This document shows positions 9,253-18,182 of a stretch of 37,332 nucleotides of DNA, piece by piece. Under the pieces are notes generated by a model. The model was not told where the DNA came from and searched no databases. It saw only the letters and a program-made list of their open reading frames with translations. The first letter of the stretch is position 1. Every line of letters begins with the position of its first letter. Origin of the DNA: Desulfobacter postgatei. GTDB lineage: Bacteria; Desulfobacterota; Desulfobacteria; Desulfobacterales; Desulfobacteraceae. The stretch is from contig QKDP01000198.1 in the NCBI GenBank assembly GCA_003252055.1, positions 1 to 37,332 of the forward strand, given 5' to 3'. The position numbers were made by a program, and so were the translations under genes.

Positions 9253-10763
9253 GCAACGTTTTTTTACAGATTTCAAACGCCCAGAAAGTCTCCCGGGAAG
9301 CTATTCCCCACCTTTCTTTTGATGAATTCCGCAGCCAAGCCCTGGACATGGTGACCAACGGGGGCAAAGTTGTCCAATATTTTGCCTACCCAGACAAGGG
9401 CAGTTTAAAACTCATGGCGGTGTTGCGCACCGACAAGCTTTTTGTGGCCGGGTGTGATGTGCCGGACCCCTATCCTTCATTCACCAGGATCTGCGAACCC
9501 TTTCACCTGTTTGAACGGGAAATGGCAGAGCAGTTCGGTATCCATCCCCAGGGCCATCCCTGGCTGAAAATGGTCCGGTACCATCCCAACTACTCCGACG
9601 GGGTGGCTGATGTGTTTGGCAATGACTATTCCCAGGACATCCCGGGAAATTATAAGTATTACCAGGTGGAGGGCGAGGAAATCCACGAGGTGGCTGTGGG
9701 TCCGGTCCATGCCGGGGTAATTGAGCCGGGACATTTCAGGTTCAACTGCATCGGAGAGCGGGTCCTGCACCTGGAAATCCAACTGGGATACCAGCACCGG
9801 GGCATTGAAAAACAGCTTCTGGAGGTCCCAGCCAAGCGACTTCCCATCTTTGCTGAAAACATTGCAGGCGATACGACCATCGGCCACAGCCTGTGCATGG
9901 CCCAGAACCTGGAGGCACTGACCGGGGTTCAACCGGATCCGGGGGCCCGGGTCATCCGGACCATTGCCCTGGAACTGGAGCGCCTGGCCAACCACATCGG
10001 TGATCTTGGGGCCCTGAGCGGTGACGTTGCCTTTCTGCCACCGGCCAACTATTTTGGCAGGATCAGAGGAGATTTTCTCAACCTGTCCCTCTTGATTTGC
10101 GGTAACCGGTTCGGCAAGGGCCTGGTCCGGCCCGGGGGGGTCCGGTTTTCCCTGTCCGATGATATAAGGAAAGTGCTCAACGATCGCCTGGCAGAGCTTC
10201 GGCCCGAAGTGACACATGTACTGGAGCTTCTCTTCAATGCCGTCACCGTCCGAGCCCGATTTGAGGGATGCGGGTCGGTGAGCCACGAAGATGCCGATCA
10301 TCTCGGGCTGGTTGGGCCGGCCGGTCGGGCCAGCGGAATGGCCTACGACGTGAGACGGTGTTTCCCTACGGAACACTACCCGCATATAGGCATACCGGAA
10401 AATAAAAAAGCCACAGGTGACGTCTATGCCAGGGCTCGGGTCAGGTATAACGAGATCCTCCAGTCCCTTCAGATTGTTGAATCCCTAGCCGCCATCCCCG
10501 TGGAAACCCAGTGTATAAACGAGGGCATAGCAAACGACCTGCCGGCTTCAAGCTTTTCCGTGGCCCTGAACGAGGCCTGGCGCGGGGAAGTCTCCCATGC
10601 CGTCCTAACCGATGAAAATGGAAAAATCCTAAGATACAAGATCAAAGATCCCTCTTTTCACAACTGGAACGGGCTGGCCATGGCGCTCAGGGACACCGGG
10701 ATATCGGATTTTCCTTTGAATAACAAGAGTTTTAATCTATCCTATTGCGGATTTGATCTTTAA
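9249..10763 (+). CDS. hyfG: HyfG/NuoCD-like fused large subunit lacking NiFe cysteine motifs
   Basis: NuoC-like N-terminus (ICEPFHLFEREMAEQFGI) plus NuoD/large-subunit region (LEIQLGYQHRGIEKQLL...ELERLANHIGDLGALSGDVAF). L1 region reads AENIAGDTTIGHS and C-terminus SFNLSYCGFDL, with no CxxC motifs. Confidence 0.88.
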   Translation: MSNVFLQISNAQKVSREAIPHLSFDEFRSQALDMVTNGGKVVQYFAYPDKGSLKLMAVLRTDKLFVAGCDVPDPYPSFTRICEPFHLFEREMAEQFGIHPQGHPWLKMVRYHPNYSDGVADVFGNDYSQDIPGNYKYYQVEGEEIHEVAVGPVHAGVIEPGHFRFNCIGERVLHLEIQLGYQHRGIEKQLLEVPAKRLPIFAENIAGDTTIGHSLCMAQNLEALTGVQPDPGARVIRTIALELERLANHIGDLGALSGDVAFLPPANYFGRIRGDFLNLSLLICGNRFGKGLVRPGGVRFSLSDDIRKVLNDRLAELRPEVTHVLELLFNAVTVRARFEGCGSVSHEDADHLGLVGPAGRASGMAYDVRRCFPTEHYPHIGIPENKKATGDVYARARVRYNEILQSLQIVESLAAIPVETQCINEGIANDLPASSFSVALNEAWRGEVSHAVLTDENGKILRYKIKDPSFHNWNGLAMALRDTGISDFPLNNKSFNLSYCGFDL

Positions 10764-10782
10764 AAAAAGCGGAGAATATCAT

Positions 10783-11523
10783 ATGTTCAGTGTACTGAAA
10801 AACAGATTTGAACAAGGATACCGGACCAACCGGTATCCCGAAGAAAAGGTCAAGGTATTTCCCCGCTACCGAGGCAGACCCGTTATCCAGGAGAACATTT
10901 CCAGGGAAACCCTTGAAGCCTGTGCAGCATCCTGTCCCCAGGACGCCATAGATGTGCAGAATCAAAAGATCGACATGGGCCGGTGCATCTTTTGCGGAAC
11001 CTGTGAGAACAACTCCAACGGGCAGATCCAGTTTACCAATGATTATGAAATTTCCACGTCCAAGCGGGCAGACCTGATAACATCAGGAAATCTTCCGGCC
11101 TTGGCCGACCACGCCAAGCAGCATTTTAAAAAACTGTTTGGACGCTCCCTGCAACTGCGCCAGGTATCCGCGGCCGGCTGCAATGCCTGTGAGGCAGACC
11201 TCAACGTACTGGCCACCCCGTTTTTTGATCTGGGCAGGTTTGGCATCAACTTTGTCGCCTCTCCCCGTCATGCCGACGGGATTGTGGTCACAGGCCCAGT
11301 ATCCAGGAACATGAAAACAGCCCTGCTCCAGACCTATGAGGCCACACCGGCTCCCAAGGTAGTCATTGCCGTGGGCTCATGCACCATCAGCGGCGGCCCG
11401 TTCATTGGAAGCCCGGAAATCACCGAGGGCTTGGACAAAATCCTGCCAGTCGATCTGTTTATCCCGGGATGCCCGCCCCATCCCATGACCAATCTTCACG
11501 CGCTGCTTTCCTTTTTTAAGTAA
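10783..11523 (+). CDS. hyfI: HyfI/NuoB-like subunit with N-terminal ferredoxin-like domain
   Basis: C-terminal NuoB signature GCNACEADLNVL...AVGSC...PGCPPHP; N-terminal CAASCPQDAI...CIFCGTCEN. Start chosen at ATG 10783 (upstream GGAGAA); the ORF track extends to 10753. Confidence 0.87.
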   Translation: MFSVLKNRFEQGYRTNRYPEEKVKVFPRYRGRPVIQENISRETLEACAASCPQDAIDVQNQKIDMGRCIFCGTCENNSNGQIQFTNDYEISTSKRADLITSGNLPALADHAKQHFKKLFGRSLQLRQVSAAGCNACEADLNVLATPFFDLGRFGINFVASPRHADGIVVTGPVSRNMKTALLQTYEATPAPKVVIAVGSCTISGGPFIGSPEITEGLDKILPVDLFIPGCPPHPMTNLHALLSFFK

Positions 11524-11719
11524 TTCGGGGCGTGTGGAAAAAATCCGCCCGGTTGTTATTGTCGGCAGGCATCAATCTGAATGTTCCAGGGAACGCAGCT
11601 CGATACAATCTCTTGCCCGTCAAATTAATTGACGATTGCAATTTTTAACAAGGGGCGTTTAATCAATTCAATTGAATACACCGCATGGGTTTACACCAAA
11701 GCGGATAGCCGTCCAGACC

Positions 11720-11842
11720 GGTAGGGTGGGCACGCTTTTGTGCCCACCGGTTCCATAAACTTGAGCCCATCTGATTTATCGTCCAGACACAAACTGTTAT
11801 ACATACAATGGTGGGGAACGCTACGCTTTTGTCCACCCTACC
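11720..11842. repeat. MITE/REP-like composite repeat bounded by GGTAGGGTGG / CCACCCTACC
   Basis: Two inverted copies of a roughly 30-bp unit (GGTAGGGTGGGCACGCTTTTGTGCCCACC and reverse-complement GGTAGGGTGGACAAAAGCGTAGCGTTCCCCACC). First copy is itself a hairpin (GGTGGGCAC-GCTTTT-GTGCCCACC, 11725-11748). Confidence 0.65.
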
Positions 11843-11873
11843 TGGCTTGTATCTTGTCTCTAGTTTCAGATAC

Positions 11874-12437
11874 CTATTCGCTGGCACGCTCAACGTATTC
11901 CCGGGTCCGGGTATCAATCTTGATCAGCTGCGCCTCATCCACAAAAGGAGGCACCTGGACTTCAAATCCGGTTTCAACCGTGGCGGGCTTGGTGTCGCCC
12001 GTGGCAGTATCGCCCTTGGCCCAGGGTTCGGTGGCAGTGACCCGCAGGATCACAAAGTTGGGAAGTGTGACACCAATGGGTTTCTGGTTATGCAGGAGCA
12101 CGGTGCACACGGTGTTTTCCTTGAGCAGGTCCACATTTTCCCCAATTTGCTCCTTAGTCAGCATGATCTGCTCGTACGTGGTGGTATTCATAAACCACCA
12201 GCCATCCCGGTCTGAATAAAGGTACTCCATATCCGTCTCTTCCAGGTCAGCCTTTTCAAATTTGTCACCGGAACGGTAGGTACGTTCAAACTGGGAACCT
12301 GTGATCATGTTCTTAAGTTTGCATTTATACAGGGACTGCCCCTTGCCCGGCTTTTTAAACTCAAAACCGACAATCACATGGGGATCACCGTCAATCTCCA
12401 GTTTAAGTCCTTTTTTCAAATCACTGGCTAAATACAT
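11874..12437 (-). CDS. efp: Translation elongation factor P
   Basis: MYLASDLKKGLKLEIDGDPHVIVGFEFKKPGKGQSLYKCKLKNMITGSQFERTYRSGDKFEKADLEETDMEYLY...; ends VDTRTREYVERA-like (IDTRTREYVERASE). Confidence 0.97.
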   Translation of the reverse strand: MYLASDLKKGLKLEIDGDPHVIVGFEFKKPGKGQSLYKCKLKNMITGSQFERTYRSGDKFEKADLEETDMEYLYSDRDGWWFMNTTTYEQIMLTKEQIGENVDLLKENTVCTVLLHNQKPIGVTLPNFVILRVTATEPWAKGDTATGDTKPATVETGFEVQVPPFVDEAQLIKIDTRTREYVERASE

Positions 12438-12526
12438 CCAATCTCCTTAAAATTAAAAATAATAAAAGCGAACCCAATAAAGCATAATCCGTCATTCTTG
12501 GCAAGTTCAGACCAAAAACAACTTGC

Positions 12527-12552
12527 AATTTTCCCATATTTATAGGAAAATT
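12527..12552. promoter_or_regulatory. Inverted repeat AATTTTCC-N10-GGAAAATT upstream of guaA
   Basis: Perfect 8-bp arms; core ATTTTCCC-N9-GGAAAAT identical in half-sites and spacing to 2621-2644; 35 bp before the guaA ATG. Confidence 0.6.
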
Positions 12553-12587
12553 TGTCGATTTAAATCTAATCATTGCAGGAAATACCC

Positions 12588-14117
12588 ATGATCATCGTTA
12601 TTGACTTCGGATCCCAGTTTAACCAGCTGATTGCCCGACGTGTCAGGGAAAATAATGTGTACTGCCAGGTGGAACCGGCGGATATCCCCCTTGATAAATT
12701 AAAGGAACTTTCCCCCACAGGCATCATTCTCTCCGGCGGTCCTTCATCCATTTATGAAGAGAACAGCCCGACCATCGACGCCGGTATTTTTGACCTGGGC
12801 GTACCCATCCTTGGCATCTGCTATGGCATGCAATACATGGTGCATACCCTTGGGGGTACCATTAAACAGGCAAGCAAAAAAGAGTATGGTTTTGCCGAAC
12901 TGCGGATCAACCCGGGCAATCCGCTGTTCAAGGAAATGGATAACAGCTTCCAGTGCTGGATGAGCCATGGCGACTCTGCAAAAGCCCTTCCCCAGGGATT
13001 TGAAATCACAGCGCAGACCGATAACACCCCCATTGCCGCCATTGCCGATTACAGCAGAAAACTGTTCGGCCTGCAATTTCACCCGGAAGTGGAGCACTCC
13101 ATTAACGGGTCCGCCATGATCCGCCATTTTCTCTTTGATGTGTGCGGATGCGAGCAGAACTGGACCATGAAATCCTTCAGTGAAGGTGCCATTGCCCAGA
13201 TCAAGGATGCGGTGGGAGACAAAAAAGTAATCATGGGACTTTCCGGCGGGGTGGACTCTTCTGTGGCCGCCACATTGATCCATAAAGCCGTGGGAAAAAA
13301 CCTGCACTGCATTTTTGTGGACAACGGGCTTTTACGCCTGAATGAAAAAGAGCAGCTTGAGGTCAGCCTTCGGGCCAATCTGGAAATGAACATCAAGTTT
13401 GTGGATGCACGAGAAAAATTTTTAACCGCACTGGCCGGAGTTACGGACCCGGAAAAGAAAAGAAAAATTATCGGTAAACTTTTCATTGATGTTTTTGACG
13501 CCGAGGCTAAAAAGGATAAAGATGCCCAGTTCCTTGGCCAGGGCACCTTGTATCCGGATATTATTGAATCCAAATCCGCTTTTGGCGGTCCCACTTCGGT
13601 CATCAAATCCCACCACAATGTGGGAGGGTTGCCCGAAGAGATGAATCTGAAACTCATTGAACCGTTGCAGCTGCTGTTCAAGGATGAGGTCAGAAAACTT
13701 GGCCTTGAACTTGGTATCAACGAGGATCTTGTCTGGCGCCAGCCCTTCCCCGGTCCCGGCCTTGCCATCCGCATTCTGGGGGACATTACCCAGGAACGCT
13801 TGGATATTCTTCGCAGGGCCGACGACATTCTTATCCAGGAAATCAAACAGGCCGGCTTTTACCGGAAACTGTGGCAGTCCTTTGCCGTGCTCCTACCTGT
13901 GAAAAGTGTCGGTGTCATGGGAGATAAGCGCACCTTTGCCAATTGTATAGCCATCCGTGCGGTCACATCCAATGACGCCATGACAGCGGACTGGGCCAAA
14001 CTGCCCCACGATCTTCTGGGAAAAATTTCCAACCGCATCATCAATGAAGTGAACAAGGTCAACCGTGTGGTTTTTGACATCACTTCAAAACCACCCGGCA
14101 CCATTGAATGGGAATAA
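12588..14117 (+). CDS. guaA: GMP synthase (glutamine-hydrolysing)
   Basis: IIVIDFGSQFNQLIARRVRENNVYCQ, GICYGMQ, GLQFHPEVEHS, MGLSGGVDSSVAATL, SKPPGTIEWE terminus. ATG 12588 preferred over the TTG at 12573. Confidence 0.97.
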   Translation: MIIVIDFGSQFNQLIARRVRENNVYCQVEPADIPLDKLKELSPTGIILSGGPSSIYEENSPTIDAGIFDLGVPILGICYGMQYMVHTLGGTIKQASKKEYGFAELRINPGNPLFKEMDNSFQCWMSHGDSAKALPQGFEITAQTDNTPIAAIADYSRKLFGLQFHPEVEHSINGSAMIRHFLFDVCGCEQNWTMKSFSEGAIAQIKDAVGDKKVIMGLSGGVDSSVAATLIHKAVGKNLHCIFVDNGLLRLNEKEQLEVSLRANLEMNIKFVDAREKFLTALAGVTDPEKKRKIIGKLFIDVFDAEAKKDKDAQFLGQGTLYPDIIESKSAFGGPTSVIKSHHNVGGLPEEMNLKLIEPLQLLFKDEVRKLGLELGINEDLVWRQPFPGPGLAIRILGDITQERLDILRRADDILIQEIKQAGFYRKLWQSFAVLLPVKSVGVMGDKRTFANCIAIRAVTSNDAMTADWAKLPHDLLGKISNRIINEVNKVNRVVFDITSKPPGTIEWE

Positions 14118-14149
14118 CCCCCCAAGGTCATGTAAGGTACCAGTCAGAT

Positions 14150-15172
14150 ATGAGTGCAAACAGACTCGGGGACTACCTGAACCCGGAGGATGATGGGGGA
14201 TCTGAGGACAACGGGCCAGGTGTTGGGGGTGCAAGTTTCCAGCAGGAAGCCAACACCCTTCAAATAGAGAAATTATCCCAGCGCGTGACCATCATCTCCG
14301 TGATCATCCCCTGCATCATCATTGCCATCCTGGTCTTTGTTTACATGGATATCACCGAAAAGGTGGTGGATGTGGACCAGACCCAGGCAAACCATATGGC
14401 ACAGGTGTCACAGAATCTTGAAACCAAACTCAATGCATTGGATGTACGCATCGCCAAAGCCACCCACGAGCTGGATGAAAAACTGACAGCCCTTGAAGCC
14501 AAACGCCAGGCCCTTGAAAACCAGACAGCAAAAATGTCCGCGGCCAAGGTGGATCTAAAGGCAATGGAAGCAGCCCTTGCCAAGCTGGATAAACGGATTA
14601 AGGCCAATGCAGACCAGGATAAATCCACCCTGGCTGCCATGGAACGTATTAACCAGCAGCTTTTATCCACCATTGATAAAAACAGTTCGGATTTCCAAGC
14701 GGTATCCGGACAGATGAAAAAAGAGTTCCGTCTGTTTAAGGAGAAATTTGACGCAAGACGGCTTGAATTGTCCGCCTACGAAGAAAGAATTGCACAACTG
14801 GGCAAGGAGAATAGTCTGCTGGGCAAAAAACTGGATGAATTGAAAAAAGAGACAGCAACATCCATAGACAAAAAATTGAACAAAAACTTAAGTCTGCTCA
14901 GGCAGGATCTTGAAAAGCAGATTGCAGACGTTAAAAGGCGCGCAGACGCAGCAAATTCAACAGCAAAAAAGGCAGCAACAGCCGCTGCTGCAAAGGTGAC
15001 ACCGAAACAAGGCCCCCAAAAATCGGCACCCCAGACCCAATCAACAATAAAACCACAAGCGTCCTCCCCCCCTGCCCCCCCAACGTTCACCCGGAAACCG
15101 CAAACACCGGGTCTGCCGGTCCATAAGCTGCCCGGCACCAGGGGCATTGCAGAGCACGACCTTTCCAAATAA
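14150..15172 (+). CDS. Single-pass membrane protein with long coiled coil and Ala/Pro-rich tail, unknown function
   Basis: One TM segment (VTIISVIIPCIIIAILVFVYM) followed by heptad-like charged region and PQ/PP-rich C-terminus. Start at ATG 14150 inferred. Confidence 0.6.
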   Translation: MSANRLGDYLNPEDDGGSEDNGPGVGGASFQQEANTLQIEKLSQRVTIISVIIPCIIIAILVFVYMDITEKVVDVDQTQANHMAQVSQNLETKLNALDVRIAKATHELDEKLTALEAKRQALENQTAKMSAAKVDLKAMEAALAKLDKRIKANADQDKSTLAAMERINQQLLSTIDKNSSDFQAVSGQMKKEFRLFKEKFDARRLELSAYEERIAQLGKENSLLGKKLDELKKETATSIDKKLNKNLSLLRQDLEKQIADVKRRADAANSTAKKAATAAAAKVTPKQGPQKSAPQTQSTIKPQASSPPAPPTFTRKPQTPGLPVHKLPGTRGIAEHDLSK

Positions 15173-15176
15173 AAAA

Positions 15177-16751
15177 ATGAGCCTCGCCCCACCACCCTCC
15201 AGCGCACGTATCCGGGAAGAAAACCTGCTTATTAATCATTGCCTGGACTTTTCTGCGGCGTACATGGGGATCCAATATATTGGCCGACATGCGGCTGATC
15301 ATCCGTTCAGCGTTACCCAACAGACCCTGGATGCGCTGTTCTCCGTAATTGAAACCAAAAGATTTGACACGGCCAAGCAAGTCTTTTTTTTATATCATGA
15401 GGCAGCCTGTACCCTGGCGGACATGGGTAAAACAATGGAGAACGAAATTACCCTGACCATTGTGCCGCGGCTTGTATCGCTTCTGATGAAAAGCTCGGGA
15501 AACCGGCTTCGCGCCCTGGGCCAGGCACTTGGCAGATTGGCGGAAAACAGCCCTGCAGCGGATATGCCAGCTTTCACCGACAATGTCATGCCGTTGGACA
15601 TTGATCTTTCCAGCCTTGCCGAAAAATTTACAACCCCAGGGAAGATATTGCCGGCCGATACGCAATGGACCTGGAAGGGCAGAAGCCTTATTGCCCGGAC
15701 AGCAACAAAAATCCTGGGTGTAATCAAATTTGCCACAGCAAGGGATAATATCAATGATATACACCGGGAAGCGGTCTGGATGGACTGGTTCACCAAAAAT
15801 CCTTTAGAATATGAAAACCGCGTTCCAAAACCGGTCCGCATCCAGGGCAGATATCTGTTTAATATCACGGATGAACTTCCTGCAGGTGGCCCCGGAACAA
15901 TATACGGCGCCACCTGCATCGTCTTTATCCCCTGCCCGGGTTATTATGAATACCCTAATTTAAAAAATACGACTTCGGAACAAATTAAATCATCGTTTTT
16001 CAAATCAGCCCGGACCTTAGGCAGACTGTCATCCCAGGGACTTTTCCATACGGCGTTGATTCCCTTGTTCCATAACCGGGTTCAGCAGGGCCGAAGAAAC
16101 GACAATGGCAGATATCTATGGGAACATGCCGGGCGTCTGGATCAGTGGCTGGACTCCAGCCGGTTCCCCAATTTTGCCGCATCCGGTTTACGGGATTTTG
16201 AACATATTGTTTGCCGGACAAAACCGTTAGATCTTGAACATTATACCGGGGAGTACCTGCTCAGTTTTATTCTGGTGGCGGGCTCCTGTTTCAGGAATAA
16301 AGCCCCGCACAGGAGGGGAACAGACAACACGCCTCCCCATGTGGATACCCGGGATCTTTTTTGTCCGGACCTGTTTGAATCGCTTTTGACAGGCGTATGC
16401 GAACACTATTTCAAAGGCCTGACCGAATCTGACACCTTTGATCCGGCCCCATTTAATATACCGGCACTCATTGAACAGCTCATAGAAAAAATGGGAATAG
16501 ATGAACATATGCAGGAAGCGTTAAGGGTGCCGGACCAGGCAGATATGGACGATGAGCAGTTTGAAAAATTCCTGGTGGACCGGGGCGTTACTTTTATACC
16601 GGTCAAGGGGAAAGAAGATATTGTACTTTTTACAGGCCCCCATCTTGGCGAATTCAACCAGCCCATCTCCATACCGGAACTCATTGAATTTCTGTTCAAA
16701 TTTTCCGCATTCTGCGTGGCATCCTGTTATTTAGTGTCCGTGCACGGCTAA
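15177..16751 (+). CDS. Uncharacterised protein, possible divergent kinase-like fold
   Basis: Long ORF directly after the coiled-coil gene (4-nt gap). Possible kinase-like elements ILGVIKFA...REAVWMDW...GLRDFEHI. Confidence 0.6.
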   Translation: MSLAPPPSSARIREENLLINHCLDFSAAYMGIQYIGRHAADHPFSVTQQTLDALFSVIETKRFDTAKQVFFLYHEAACTLADMGKTMENEITLTIVPRLVSLLMKSSGNRLRALGQALGRLAENSPAADMPAFTDNVMPLDIDLSSLAEKFTTPGKILPADTQWTWKGRSLIARTATKILGVIKFATARDNINDIHREAVWMDWFTKNPLEYENRVPKPVRIQGRYLFNITDELPAGGPGTIYGATCIVFIPCPGYYEYPNLKNTTSEQIKSSFFKSARTLGRLSSQGLFHTALIPLFHNRVQQGRRNDNGRYLWEHAGRLDQWLDSSRFPNFAASGLRDFEHIVCRTKPLDLEHYTGEYLLSFILVAGSCFRNKAPHRRGTDNTPPHVDTRDLFCPDLFESLLTGVCEHYFKGLTESDTFDPAPFNIPALIEQLIEKMGIDEHMQEALRVPDQADMDDEQFEKFLVDRGVTFIPVKGKEDIVLFTGPHLGEFNQPISIPELIEFLFKFSAFCVASCYLVSVHG

Positions 16752-16754
16752 ACA

Positions 16755-17906
16755 TCATTGCACACGCAACTTATCCCCGGGATGAATGACATGTTTCGTT
16801 GACAGCTTGTTAAGTTTCCGCAATCCAGACAGGGATGTATTATATTTTCTTGCAATGGAGGAAAGGGTTTCCCCGGCTTTTACCGTATGATACTTTGAAG
16901 CAACCGTATGATACTTTGAAGAAGAAGATACCTGCGTTAATTGCTTTTGGGCCAAAGCACTGTAAAGGGGGGCAAATTTTTTCTGAAAATCCTTATTCTT
17001 TCCCTCGGGCACAAGAAGCGTGGAGGTGCCTTGCTCCAGATAATATCCCCGAAGCTGGGGATTATAATCCTTGATGGTTTTGAATGGGACTTCACAGGCC
17101 CTGGCGATCATGGATAAAGGCACAACACTTGTTGGGGAAAGTCTGATTTCAGAAAACGTAAATACCGGATAAAAATCCTGGGGCTCCAGATAAAAACCAT
17201 AGTCTTCCGGGTTAGACATAATCAACTTGACTGCAACCATTTTCAGGATATACCGCTGGGTCTCCAGGGGCAGGTAAAGGGAGAAATAATCCCGGGTCTC
17301 CTGAAGTGCTATGGCATTGCTCAGACCATACTCCCCCATGTTATATGCGGACATGGCCAGCAGATACGAGCCAAACTGGGAATAAAGATCTTTAAGATAG
17401 CGACAGGCCGCCTGGGTGGCAAAAAACATGTTCCGCCGCTCGTCGACTTTTGAATCAATGCGCAATCCGTATCTTTTACCTGTGCTTTCGATGAACTGCC
17501 AGTACCCTACCGCGCCTTTATTGGATTCTCCATAGGACAGAAGCGCACTTTCCACAATGGCCAGATATTTTAAATCCAGGGGAAGTCTTTCCCGTTTTAA
17601 AACACTTTCGATGTGCGGAAACCACCGGTGGGCCCGTTTGAGCCACAGTATCACCTGGGGACGATCCCATACGGCCAGCATCATCTCTTTTTCAAGCCGC
17701 TCTCTGACTTCGGGGTCTGTATAAGGTATTTTTTCCCCGCAAAGGCGAATATCACCGGAAAAACGAATGGTTTCCAGCAAGTCGGGAATGTGGGTCCGGA
17801 CAATGGATGGTCCCAATTGGGGTGGTCCGGATTTTTCTTCTGCCGCCAATGTTAAATGTGCGGCAAAAATTGTCAGAAAAACTGTGTAAATAAGGAATCG
17901 TTTCAT
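16755..17906 (-). CDS. mltD: Membrane-bound lytic murein transglycosylase (MltD-like) with C-terminal LysM domain
   Basis: Signal peptide; IVESALLSYGESNKGAVGYWQFIESTGKRYGLRIDSKVDERRN (SLT family 1 pattern); LysM YHTVKAGETLSSIARKYNTSLSGLRKLNKL. Confidence 0.85.
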   Translation of the reverse strand: MKRFLIYTVFLTIFAAHLTLAAEEKSGPPQLGPSIVRTHIPDLLETIRFSGDIRLCGEKIPYTDPEVRERLEKEMMLAVWDRPQVILWLKRAHRWFPHIESVLKRERLPLDLKYLAIVESALLSYGESNKGAVGYWQFIESTGKRYGLRIDSKVDERRNMFFATQAACRYLKDLYSQFGSYLLAMSAYNMGEYGLSNAIALQETRDYFSLYLPLETQRYILKMVAVKLIMSNPEDYGFYLEPQDFYPVFTFSEIRLSPTSVVPLSMIARACEVPFKTIKDYNPQLRGYYLEQGTSTLLVPEGKNKDFQKKFAPLYSALAQKQLTQVSSSSKYHTVASKYHTVKAGETLSSIARKYNTSLSGLRKLNKLSTKHVIHPGDKLRVQ

Positions 17907-18182
17907 AATATTTGCCCTGTTGTTTGGTGGTTAACGCCTTAGTTTCCCGGAATTGTAAAACCGGTCAAAAAAGATTCAAAGCGATCATTGCATGTCATAC
18001 TTTAAAAATCAAGGCCGGGAAAATCGTATTTTATCATGGTATCCCTGTAACTTAAAAACAATGACGTTATGTTTTTTCAATGAATATACCGGGTATTTTC
18101 AAATGCCATATAATATGCCATAATAATCAATCTTAATTTTTATCGATTTTTTAAAGCAATGAGTTAAAAAACGGTTGATATC

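Noticed and set aside
9477-10385. 302-aa minus-strand ORF inside hyfG
   Set aside because: Fully antisense to a well-supported HyfG/NuoCD-like CDS; composition is typical of shadow ORFs in GC-rich coding DNA and no family motifs were seen.
4261-11523. Calling the Hyf-like operon a functional hydrogenase-4 or formate hydrogenlyase
   Set aside because: The large subunit lacks both CxxC Ni-binding motifs and no FdhH or maturation genes are present.
11740-12219. Plus-strand ORFs (159 and 135 aa) over the repeat and efp
   Set aside because: Antisense to efp, which is unambiguous.
13079-13846. 255-aa minus-strand ORF inside guaA
   Set aside because: Antisense to guaA, low-complexity Ser/Arg-rich translation, no recognisable domain.
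18105-18130. ATGCCATA direct repeat in the divergent mltD/IMPase intergenic region
   Set aside because: Only 8 bp and AT-rich; could be chance.
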